Shown here piece by piece: positions 10,242 through 17,564 of a stretch of DNA of 27,386 nucleotides (position 1 is the stretch's first letter; every line of letters begins with the position of its first letter). The notes beneath the pieces were generated by a model. That model saw only the letters and a program-made list of their open reading frames with translations, was not told the DNA's origin and searched no databases. The DNA is from JBKDZR01 sp047971485. Lineage in GTDB: Bacteria > Pseudomonadota > Alphaproteobacteria > Rhodobacterales > Rhodobacteraceae. The DNA lies in the NCBI GenBank assembly GCA_047971485.1, contig JBKDZR010000120.1:1-27386 (forward strand), read 5' to 3'. Made by a program: the position numbers and the translations under genes.

Positions 10242-10304
10242 TATATCATCGGCCAAAGCTACTTCAGCGGCGAAATCGACGCGGTAACCATCACGCTGGA
10301 ATGA
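10242..10304 (+). pseudogene. possible C-terminal remnant of a lost gene
   Basis: A 20-codon in-frame segment (YIIGQSYFSGEIDAVTITLE) ends at a TGA at 10302-10304. It reads like the C-terminal beta-strand tail of a secreted or sulfatase-like enzyme, but no upstream coding sequence is left: the frame to its left falls in the uvrB leader. Family assignment is a guess; the protein-like character of the peptide is what is seen. Confidence 0.25.
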
Positions 10305-10346
10305 CCGGGCGCGGTCAGGCCGACCTGTAAGCGCGAAGGTGGCAAG

Positions 10347-11093
10347 TTACGCCTGTGGGGGGGCGGGCGGCGCGTCATAGGCGTGCAGATATCTCTCGTG
10401 GACTGTATGCAGATAGTCGGCCGCCTCGCGCGCGGCCGCGTCGCCGTCGCGGTTGCGCACGTATTCGATCATGCGCAGGCGCGAGGAAATGACGAAGTCG
10501 TTTGGCATGGCGCCGATCGCGACGACGATTTCCTGAGTAGCGGAAACCAGCGCATCGGTCAGCACGACAAGGACCGGATTGCGGGCGGCCCGGGCCAGAA
10601 TCGTGTGGAACTTCAGGTTCAGACTGGCGCGCAGTGGGTAATTCTCGGCCAGCGCGGCCGCTTTCATCTCGGTGAAATTGGCTTCGAGGGCGCCGATATC
10701 CGCCTCGGTACGCCGTTTGCAGGCCAGTCGCGCGACCTCGGCGGTTATGATGATCCGGGCTTCGGTCAGGTTGGCGCCGCTGATCACTCCCAGGTGAAAC
10801 AGATCGCCCAACCCGGTCTTCAGAACACTGGCGGTACCGTTCCGGACAAAGGCGCCGCCCGCGATGCCGGGTTTCAGTTCCAGAACGCCGGAATGTTCCA
10901 TCGCGCGCAAGGCCTCGCGCACGGTGTTGCGGCTGACGCCCAGCATTTGCGCCAGATCCCGTTCGGGTGGCAGCCGGTCCCCCATGCGCAATTCGCCGGA
11001 CGCGATCCTGTTGCGGATCTGTTCGACCACGTTCTCGAAACTGCGTTGTGTCGACAGTTTTTCGAACGAGAGGGTGCTTTTTGGTCGGGCCAT
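10347..11093 (-). CDS. GntR/FadR-type transcriptional regulator (FCD domain)
   Basis: The product is 248 residues from the chosen ATG. Residues about 10-80 form the GntR winged helix, with the diagnostic LPPERDLAQMLGVSRNTVREAL and a wing ending in GGAFV. The rest is an all-helical FCD ligand-binding domain with Arg-rich helices and histidines near LKFHTIL and YLHTVHERYLHAY, which probably include the metal or ligand site. The frame is open to 11204, but family alignment favours MARPKSTLSF at 11093 (an ATG at 11120 is also possible). The gene diverges from the crotonase-led operon. A strong palindrome in the shared promoter is its likely operator, and it probably represses the operon until a pathway acid or CoA ester binds. 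Confidence 0.88.
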   Translation of the reverse strand: MARPKSTLSFEKLSTQRSFENVVEQIRNRIASGELRMGDRLPPERDLAQMLGVSRNTVREALRAMEHSGVLELKPGIAGGAFVRNGTASVLKTGLGDLFHLGVISGANLTEARIIITAEVARLACKRRTEADIGALEANFTEMKAAALAENYPLRASLNLKFHTILARAARNPVLVVLTDALVSATQEIVVAIGAMPNDFVISSRLRMIEYVRNRDGDAAAREAADYLHTVHERYLHAYDAPPAPPQA

Positions 11094-11213
11094 TCTTTGG
11101 GATGCCTTGTGTTGCTGCATCTTCGTGTGCCTGCCATCGGCGGTCCCAAGTGACCCGATGCCATTTCGTTGTAGGCAGGGTTTCTTCGGGACACAACCTG
11201 GCACAGGTCGTTA

Positions 11214-11299
11214 CGAAAGTGGATTCGCTGTTTTGTATTTTGGTTGATAATTATTTTTCACATAAACATATGATTATAAATAATTTTATATGTACCAAT
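11214..11299. promoter_or_regulatory. AT-rich divergent promoter region
   Basis: This stretch is markedly AT-rich in a GC-rich window. It includes TTGATA at 11244-11249, TATAAA at 11275-11280 and the inverted pair CATAT/ATATG around 11268-11293. It would supply promoters for the GntR gene and the catabolic operon. Exact promoter elements cannot be fixed by eye. Confidence 0.5.
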
Positions 11300-11320
11300 A
11301 ATATTGGCCCAACCAATATT
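11300..11320. promoter_or_regulatory. probable operator of the GntR/FadR-type regulator
   Basis: AATATTGG and CCAATATT are perfect 8-base arms around CCCAA. The core TGGCCCAACCA differs at one position from the FadR-type pattern TGGTNNNACCA. A third CCAAT half-site abuts on the left (11295-11299), forming a second overlapping dyad with 11303-11307. It lies just downstream of the AT-rich promoter and about 90 bases before the crotonase ATG, a position suited to repression. Confidence 0.6.
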
Positions 11321-11407
11321 GACGGAGCGCTTCGCCCGGGCTACGGTTTGTTGTCTGATCCGATGGCCGCAGGGGCGGCAGGCGATCACATGCGGGAGGT
11401 GGGTCGA

Positions 11408-12271
11408 ATGGAGTTGCGCGTTACCCAGTTCGAGGTTGGCGACGACGGGGTTGCAATCGTTCGGTTCAACCGACCTGGGCGGGGGAATTCCTGGACCAAT
11501 CGCATGAATGCCGAGTACCGGTGGATCATGGCGACCCTCAACGATGACCCGGCTGTGCGCGTCATTGTCGTGACTGGGGCGGGCCGCCAGTTCTGCGTTG
11601 GTGCGGATTTCAAGGCGCTGCAATTCTATGAAGAGGGCGACAAGGACTATCAGGCCACGGTCTCGGCGACGGACATGGCCAAGCCCGGTTATGGTATCCG
11701 TGCGGATTTCGACCATGATCTGGTCTGGCATTGGGGGCTGCGCAAGCCGGTCATCGCAGCGATCAACGGCGCTTGCGCGGGTATCGCCGTGGCCATCGCC
11801 GCCTTTGCGGATTTCCGCTTTGCCGTGGCCGGTGCCAAGATCACTCCATCGACCGCGCGTCTCGGTCTGCCTGCCGAATACGGTCTGGCCTGGGTGCTGC
11901 CCCGCATCATGGGGGTGGCGAATGCGGCTCATGTCATGCTTACGGGGCGTATTCTGCGTTCGGAAGACGCACAGCGCCTGGGCTTTGTCAGCGAGGTTTT
12001 CCCCGAGGAGAGCTTCATGGACAATGTCCTTGCCTTCGCGCGCGATATGGCAGCCGTAACTTCGCCCGTCGCGGTGGCTGTGATGAAGCGCCAGCTTTAC
12101 GTGGAACTGATGACCGGCGATGTCGGCGGGGCCATCGAACGCTCCAAGGATCTTATCGGTGGAATGATGAAGCTGTCCGACTTCAAGGAGGGATCGACGG
12201 CAATGGCGGCCAGACGCCCGCCCGAGTTCGCGCCTTTGAACCCTGCCGACGTTGATGGTTTGATCCGATGA
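11408..12271 (+). CDS. crotonase-superfamily protein lacking both catalytic glutamates
   Basis: The product is 287 residues of the enoyl-CoA hydratase/isomerase fold. It has the N-terminal beta-strands (GVAIVRFNRPGRGNSWT), the first oxyanion-hole segment FCVGADFKAL (about 62-71) and the second in the INGACAGIAVAIAAFAD helix. Aligned by eye to rat mitochondrial hydratase, the positions of E144 and E164 are A129 and T149, so a standard hydratase mechanism is not supported; an isomerase, hydrolase, lyase or another crotonase reaction is possible. The ATG at 11408 has GGAGGTG at good spacing; the longer frame reaching back to 10967 is rejected. It leads the operon and overlaps the next gene by 4 bases (ATGA). 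Confidence 0.85.
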   Translation: MELRVTQFEVGDDGVAIVRFNRPGRGNSWTNRMNAEYRWIMATLNDDPAVRVIVVTGAGRQFCVGADFKALQFYEEGDKDYQATVSATDMAKPGYGIRADFDHDLVWHWGLRKPVIAAINGACAGIAVAIAAFADFRFAVAGAKITPSTARLGLPAEYGLAWVLPRIMGVANAAHVMLTGRILRSEDAQRLGFVSEVFPEESFMDNVLAFARDMAAVTSPVAVAVMKRQLYVELMTGDVGGAIERSKDLIGGMMKLSDFKEGSTAMAARRPPEFAPLNPADVDGLIR

Positions 12272-13488
12272 GTACCGCTTCCATGCTCCCCGATTTCGCA
12301 AAAGACATCCTGGCCGGTATTCGGATCGTCGATTTCACACATATGGTTGCAGGGCCGCTCAGTACGATGATCCTTGCGGATATGGGGGCGGATGTCATCA
12401 AGGTCGAACCCCCGGAGGGCGAGACCAGCCGCCGCCTGGGCGATCCGGTTTTCGGCGACCAGACCGATTATTTCCTGTCGCTGAACCGCAACAAGCGCAG
12501 CATCGTGCTGGATTTGAAAACCCGCGAAGGGGTGGCGGCAGCAAAGGATCTGATCGCAACGGCAGATATCGTGGTTGAGAATTTCCGCAGTGGCAAGGCC
12601 GAGCAAATGGGGCTGGGTTATCAGGCCATGTCGGCCCTCAATCCGTCACTGATCTACTGCTCGGTCAGCGGTTTTGGCGGCGAAAGCCGTTTTCGTGACA
12701 AGCCGGCCCTCGATCCGATCGTTCAGGGGTTGTCGGGCCTGATGAACCTGACCGGAACGCCGGAAACCGGGCCGCTTAAAACCGGTTTCCTGATCGGGGA
12801 TTTCGTTGCCCCGCTTTTTGCGACCATCGGGTTGCTCGGCGCGCTCTATGAGAGGCGTAATTCGGGAAGGGGTCAGTTTCTCGACGTCGCGATGCTGAAT
12901 TCCCTGATCTTTACCATGGTCCCCCGCGAAGCGAGATTTCTGGCCAATGGTATCCCGCCGAAACTGGCAGGTAACGGGCACAATCAACTGGCGCCGGCCA
13001 ACACCTACCGGACATCGGACGGGCGACAGATTGTCGTTTTCTGCCACATCCCGAAATACTGGCGGATGCTTGCCCGGATGCTGGGGCGCGAGGACCTGAT
13101 CAGCGATCCCCGGTTCGAAAACAATGCCGCGCGGGTGGCCAACAGTGCTGAACTGGATGGGATCATTGGCGCCGAGTTTCGCAAAGAGCCGTTGGCCCAT
13201 TGGCTGGCGTTGATTGATCGCGTTGGTGTGACAGCTGGCCCGGTGCGCAGCTTTGAAGAGGTTTTCGCCGATGAAGAGGTTCAGCAGACCATGCTGGCCC
13301 GGGTCGAGCGGGAGGGGGTCGGGGCCGCCCGAGTCTTGCGCACCCCGATCAGTTTTGCGCGCACGCCGCTTGCCGTGCGGTCTGCCCCACCGGCGCTGGG
13401 GGAACATACCGAACAGGTGTTGGCCGAGATCAGGGCCCTCAAATCGGGTCCCGATGCAGCCGATAGCGCTGGGGAGAACAAGCCATGA
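12268..13488 (+). CDS. CaiB/BaiF family III CoA-transferase
   Basis: The product is 406 residues, the usual size. The N-terminus has the family pattern IRIVDFTHMVAGPLSTMIL followed by ADMGADVIKVEPPEGE, and mid-protein there are NRNKRSIVLDLK and VVENFRSG. The catalytic aspartate that carries the acyl group is D178 in LIGDFVAP, followed by a GRGQFLDVAM segment. These cytoplasmic enzymes move CoA between organic acids, for example in carnitine, oxalate and bile-acid pathways. The gene overlaps its neighbours on both sides by ATGA, so the enzyme is made together with the two crotonases. It could activate the pathway acid using CoA from a later intermediate, complementing the ligase. The substrate is unknown. 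Confidence 0.92.
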   Translation: MSTASMLPDFAKDILAGIRIVDFTHMVAGPLSTMILADMGADVIKVEPPEGETSRRLGDPVFGDQTDYFLSLNRNKRSIVLDLKTREGVAAAKDLIATADIVVENFRSGKAEQMGLGYQAMSALNPSLIYCSVSGFGGESRFRDKPALDPIVQGLSGLMNLTGTPETGPLKTGFLIGDFVAPLFATIGLLGALYERRNSGRGQFLDVAMLNSLIFTMVPREARFLANGIPPKLAGNGHNQLAPANTYRTSDGRQIVVFCHIPKYWRMLARMLGREDLISDPRFENNAARVANSAELDGIIGAEFRKEPLAHWLALIDRVGVTAGPVRSFEEVFADEEVQQTMLARVEREGVGAARVLRTPISFARTPLAVRSAPPALGEHTEQVLAEIRALKSGPDAADSAGENKP

Positions 13489-14363
13489 GCGGGCCCGGCT
13501 CGATCACCTATCGCGCTGAAAAGGGCCGGGCCTATGTCACGCTGGACCGGCCCGAAAAGCGCAACGCCATGAGCGAAGCCATGTGGTGCGAACTGATGGC
13601 GTGCTATGATCGTGCCGAGGCCTGTGATGACGTGCGGGTGGTTGTTCTGGCCTCGAAGGGCGATGATTTTTGCGCCGGCCATGATTTGTCTGAAGTGAGC
13701 AACATGTATGGCGACGCGGGCGATGGCGGCAATCGTCGCCGGCCCAGCCAGAGAAGCCGGCTGAAATATGACAAGATGTATGTCGAGCGCCTGCAGCGGA
13801 TCTTTTCCTCGTTGAAGCCGACGATTGCGCTGGTCAAGGGCTACTGTCTGGGGGGTGGGCTTTATATGGCCGAGGCGGCCGATCTGGTGATTGCCGCCGA
13901 TACCGCCCGGCTTGGCCATCCCGAGCAAAGGTTCGGTCTGTCCGGTGCGGCCTATTTCGATGCCTGGGAAATCATGACGCTGGGCGCGCGCAAGGCGCGG
14001 GAACTGCTGCTCCTGGGGGAAATCTGGCCTGCCGATGAGGCACTGGCCAACGGGCTTGTCAACAAGGTCGTCCCCTTGGCTGATCTGGACCAACAGGGCG
14101 AGATCTGGGCGGAAAAAATCGTGCGCCAGCCGCGCGATGGGCTGGCCATGGGCAAAGCCGCGACGGGTATCGCGCTGCAATCACTCGGTGTGACATCGCA
14201 ATTCGGCTATGGCCCCGTGCTGCACACGCTGGCGACCAACGTGCGCTACGAACCGGGCGAATTCAACTTCATCAAGGAACGTCGCGACCAGGGGGTCCGC
14301 AGAATGACCCACGCGCGCGAGGACTTCTACGAGACCGAAACCGACAATGGCAAGGACGTGTGA
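13485..14363 (+). CDS. enoyl-CoA hydratase/isomerase family protein
   Basis: The product is 292 residues. The crotonase landmarks are LDRPEKRNAMS, the first oxyanion-hole segment FCAGHDLSEV (62-71) and the second in KGYCLGGGLYMAEAADLV. Compared by eye with rat hydratase, the E144 position is Y127 while E164 is retained as E147 (LGHPEQRFG). One-glutamate crotonases include isomerases, dehydratases and ring-forming or ring-opening enzymes, so the reaction is open. There is an Arg-rich insertion at about residues 80-95. The C-terminal helix region FIKERRDQGVRRMTHARE resembles trimerisation helices of related proteins. It overlaps the CoA-transferase gene by ATGA and the ligase start by four bases. 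Confidence 0.87.
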   Translation: MSGPGSITYRAEKGRAYVTLDRPEKRNAMSEAMWCELMACYDRAEACDDVRVVVLASKGDDFCAGHDLSEVSNMYGDAGDGGNRRRPSQRSRLKYDKMYVERLQRIFSSLKPTIALVKGYCLGGGLYMAEAADLVIAADTARLGHPEQRFGLSGAAYFDAWEIMTLGARKARELLLLGEIWPADEALANGLVNKVVPLADLDQQGEIWAEKIVRQPRDGLAMGKAATGIALQSLGVTSQFGYGPVLHTLATNVRYEPGEFNFIKERRDQGVRRMTHAREDFYETETDNGKDV

Positions 14364-15937
14364 CCGTGACCGATAAGACCGCCTTGCTGACCGAATTCAG
14401 CACATTTGCCGATGCTCAGGCCCAGTTTCGCAAGGATCGCCTTTGGGATCTTCTGGACGGTGACGAAGGTCATCTGAACCTGGCCCATGAATGCGTTGAC
14501 CGCCACGCCCCCTCTGACGAGACGGCGGTCCTGATCGCACATGCGGAGGGCCGGGACGAACGGATCAGTTGGTCTGAACTGGCTGCGGCCTCGTCGCGTG
14601 TGGCCCATCATCTAGCGGCTAACGGTGTCGTCAAGGGAGATCGCGTTGCGCTGATGCTGGACCCGGGCTTGCCTTTCTACGCCTGTTTGTTCGGCATTCT
14701 CAAGGCCGGCGCCGTTGTCGTGCCGCTCTTTACCCTGTTCGGACCCGAGGCAATCGCTGTCCGCCTGCGCGAAGCGGGGGCCAGGCTGATCCTGACCAAT
14801 GCCGGGAAAGCGTCTGAAGCCCTGGAGGCTGGTCAATGTCCTGTCCAGGTTGTCGATGCCGATTTTCTTGTCAGCCTGTCGTCTTTGCCTGACCGGTTTG
14901 AAACGCAGACCTGCGCTGATGATCCGGCCATTCTGCAGTTCACCTCCGGGACGACCCGGGACATTCCCGCAGCGGTCATGCAACGGCACAAGTCGATCGT
15001 GATCCTGCTGATGTCCGCGCTGTATGCCACGGGCATCCGCCCCGGCGACAGGTTCTTCAGCCCATCTTCACCCGGCTGGTCGCATGGGCTTTGGCCCGGC
15101 ACGCTGTCTCCGCTGGCGCTGGGGGTGCCGACCGGAACGATCGCAGGCAAGTTCGATCCCGTTCGCCTGCTACATGCCCTGTCAGAGCACAAGATCACCA
15201 ATATGACGGCAGCTGCCACCCATTACCGGATGATCCGCAACAGCGGTGCTGCAGAGACCATGCCCTTTGCGCTGAAGAAACTGTCCTTTGGCGGTGAGCC
15301 GATGGATGACATGACCGCAGATTACATCCAGACGGTCTTTGGCTGCCCGGCGTGCAGTATCTACGGCAATTCCGAGGTCGGGGCGATCCTGGTCCACTAT
15401 CCGGGGGCAACGGATCTGGAGGTGCGGCCGGGCAGCTTGGGCAAGCCATTGCCCGGCGTCAAGGTCGAGGTCCATGACGCCCAGGGCAACCGCTGTGCCC
15501 CGAACGTGGTGGGTGAGCTGGTCGTGCTGCGGCGGGGCGACTGGCTGCAAACCAAGGATCTGGGCCGCGAAGATGCCGACGGCTATTTTTATTATGCCGG
15601 ACGGGCCGATGACGTCATCATTTCAGCAGGATACACGATCAGTGCGATCGAGGTCGAGAACGTGATCCTCCAGCATCCGGACGTGCAGGAGGTCGGTGTG
15701 ATTGGCGTGCCGGACGCGCTGCGCGGGCTTGTCGTTGCGGCCTTCGTCATCGCCGGGCGCCCGGAAAGTGCAGGTTTCGCCGAAGAAATCCGGGATATCG
15801 TCCGTGACCGGCTTGGGCGGCACGAATATCCCCGCAAGGTCATGTTCATCAGCGATCTGCCAAAGAACCCGGCGGGCAAGATCGACCGTCGCAAGTTGCG
15901 TGCGCAAGCGGCGACACTGGCCCCGGCAGAGGCGTAG
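14360..15937 (+). CDS. AMP-forming acyl-CoA ligase (ANL superfamily)
   Basis: The product is 525 residues, full length for the family. It activates a carboxylic acid as acyl-AMP and then as acyl-CoA. Visible motifs are A3 TSGTT (195-199), A5 YGNSE (335-339), the ribose-binding D400 (TKDLG), the hinge GRADDVI (414-420) and the adenylation Lys K507 in NPAGKIDRRKL. The overall pattern resembles benzoate/medium-chain ligases. Oddly, the A3 loop continues RDIPAAV where family members have G-x-P-K, so the usual Gly and Lys are replaced. GTG at 14360 is taken as start because it overlaps the upstream stop (GTGTGA); a second GTG at 14366 is possible. It probably activates the acid imported by the TRAP system. 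Confidence 0.9.
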   Translation: MTVTDKTALLTEFSTFADAQAQFRKDRLWDLLDGDEGHLNLAHECVDRHAPSDETAVLIAHAEGRDERISWSELAAASSRVAHHLAANGVVKGDRVALMLDPGLPFYACLFGILKAGAVVVPLFTLFGPEAIAVRLREAGARLILTNAGKASEALEAGQCPVQVVDADFLVSLSSLPDRFETQTCADDPAILQFTSGTTRDIPAAVMQRHKSIVILLMSALYATGIRPGDRFFSPSSPGWSHGLWPGTLSPLALGVPTGTIAGKFDPVRLLHALSEHKITNMTAAATHYRMIRNSGAAETMPFALKKLSFGGEPMDDMTADYIQTVFGCPACSIYGNSEVGAILVHYPGATDLEVRPGSLGKPLPGVKVEVHDAQGNRCAPNVVGELVVLRRGDWLQTKDLGREDADGYFYYAGRADDVIISAGYTISAIEVENVILQHPDVQEVGVIGVPDALRGLVVAAFVIAGRPESAGFAEEIRDIVRDRLGRHEYPRKVMFISDLPKNPAGKIDRRKLRAQAATLAPAEA

Positions 15938-15941
15938 TCTG

Positions 15942-16457
15942 ATGGATTTCAACCTGCCCCCTGACGATGATCCCCGGCGCTTGGACATCCGGGATTGGCT
16001 GCGCAGCGATGTCCCCCGGGCCTATGCCGAGATCGCAGCCAAGGGCTATGCGGTTCCACACTGGTCGCGCCCCTGGGGGCTGGGTGCAGATCCCGAATTG
16101 CAGGTGATCAGCGATCAGGAACTGGCCCAGTCCGGTATCCGCTTGCCCCATCATCGCAACCCGGTTCCGATCAATAATTGCGGCCAGTCCGTGCTGATCC
16201 ATGGCACCGAGGCGCAGAAAGAGCGGTTTCTTCCTCCGGCGCTGGCCTGCACGGAAATCTGGTGCATGCTGTTCAGTGAGCCATCGGCGGGATCGGATAT
16301 TGGCGCCTTGCGGACCCGGGCACAGCGTGTGGGCGAGCACTATGTCGTCAATGGCCAGAATCTGGCGGCCGAACGGGTGCTCGGGCTTCCCCGTGCACAG
16401 GACCCGATCGTCCGACAGCCGTTTTCGGCCCTCAACGGCCAAACCGGGACGGGGTAG
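15942..16457 (+). pseudogene. acyl-CoA dehydrogenase with internal in-frame deletion
   Basis: The product would be 171 residues against about 380-400 for the family. Residues 1-139 are a normal N-terminal half: helical domain, then CMLFSEPSAGSDIGALRTRA (acyl-CoA dehydrogenase signature) and HYVVNGQ. After NGQN the sequence jumps to AERVLGLPRAQDPIVRQPFS, which reads like the extreme C-terminus of the same family. The middle beta-barrel and most of the C-terminal helical domain, including the catalytic base, are gone, while the reading frame survives. The join is near 16357-16372. It follows the ligase by four bases. It cannot be a working flavin dehydrogenase; a short product could still be made. 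Confidence 0.8.
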
Positions 16458-16463
16458 CGGGTC

Positions 16464-16640
16464 ATGGGTTTCTCGCTTAGCCAGGACCACCGACTGCTTC
16501 AGGAAAGTGCGCTCGATTTCGTTTCGCGCGCGGTGGACCTTGGTCCGTTTCTCGTTCCCGGGGTGCAAGATCGGGATGCCCATTTTGACGCCTTGCCGGG
16601 CGTCCTGAACAGCAGCGTGAAGAAGTGGTTCGCACGATGA
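16464..16640 (+). pseudogene. second acyl-CoA dehydrogenase stub
   Basis: A 58-codon frame starts six bases after the previous stop. Residues 1-45 match the N-terminus of an acyl-CoA dehydrogenase (MGFSLSQDHRLLQESALDFV, then VDLGPFLVPG). After about residue 45 the similarity ends and a short tail (SVKKWFAR) leads to TGA. Gene pairs of two acyl-CoA dehydrogenases are common in acid-degradation operons, and this is the residue of the second partner. About 85-90% of the expected gene is missing. It is very probably non-functional. Confidence 0.7.
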
Positions 16641-16702
16641 TCGAACGGCGAAAGCGCGCGCAAAATTCCCATACGCCGTAGATCAATCACAGGGGGCCGA
16701 CA

Positions 16703-17473
16703 ATGAGGCTGGAACATAAGCGTGCGATCATTACAGCGGCCGGGTCGGGCATGGGCGCGGCCGGGGCCCGGCTGTTCGCGCAAGAAGGGGCAAAACTGGC
16801 CCTTCTCGACCGCGACGCTGCGGCGCTGGAGGCAGTGGCCGCCGAAATTCGGGCAGCGGGGGGCGCGGTCACGACCCATCAGGTCGATCTTCTCGACCGC
16901 ACGGCCACGGATGTTGCCGTCAAGGCGGCCCTCACGGCCCTGGGGGGTATCGACATTCTATGGAGTCATGCGGGGCTGCCAGCGCCCACGGATGTCTGCG
17001 ATCTGGATTTCGCCGAGCTTGAAAAATCCAACAGGCTGAATGTGACCAGCGCGGTCCAGATCGCGGGCCTTGTCTTGCCGGACATGCGCAAACAGACCTC
17101 CGGGTCGATTGTGTTCACGTCATCTGCTGTCGGTCTGGTCGGATCCGCGTTCAGCCCGGTTTACTCTGCGTTTAAGTCAAGCGTGATCGGCCTGACCAAG
17201 GGGCTGGCGGTGCGGTATGCCGCCGAGAACATTCGTGTGAATGCCCTATGCCCCGGGCCGATCTCGACCCCGATGCTGCACAATGACTTTATCGCCGGCG
17301 ATGACCGGTTCGGAAAGCAGGAAAACCTGCAACGGGCCGTGTCGGCCGTTCCCATGGGGCGGGTGGGGGAGCCGATCGAAGTGGCCAGAGCAGCCCTTTG
17401 GCTGGCATCTGATGATGCGTCCTATGTGACGGGTGTCGCCCTGCCGATTGATGGCGGGCAAACCGCCCGATGA
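16703..17473 (+). CDS. short-chain dehydrogenase/reductase (SDR)
   Basis: The product is 256 residues, a classical SDR. The nucleotide-binding glycine motif is TAAGSGMG (11-18), and D36 after LALL points to NAD(H) preference. The catalytic residues are N113, S141 and Y154-x3-K158 (YSAFK). The NNAG motif is modified to SHAG. The C-terminus has the CPGPISTPM substrate-loop start and VTGVALPIDGGQ. It would oxidise a hydroxy group, plausibly a hydroxyacyl-CoA or a free hydroxy acid, after the crotonase step. GGGGG precedes the ATG. It sits 62 bases after the dehydrogenase debris, so the deletions did not reach it. Confidence 0.92.
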   Translation: MRLEHKRAIITAAGSGMGAAGARLFAQEGAKLALLDRDAAALEAVAAEIRAAGGAVTTHQVDLLDRTATDVAVKAALTALGGIDILWSHAGLPAPTDVCDLDFAELEKSNRLNVTSAVQIAGLVLPDMRKQTSGSIVFTSSAVGLVGSAFSPVYSAFKSSVIGLTKGLAVRYAAENIRVNALCPGPISTPMLHNDFIAGDDRFGKQENLQRAVSAVPMGRVGEPIEVARAALWLASDDASYVTGVALPIDGGQTAR

Positions 17474-17564
17474 TAGCTGATCGCGCGCCAGATCCATTCG
17501 GTTGAAAACGACCGCTCCCCCTTAGGTTGGGGATCGGAGACCAGATATCTAAAGGGAGGACATC

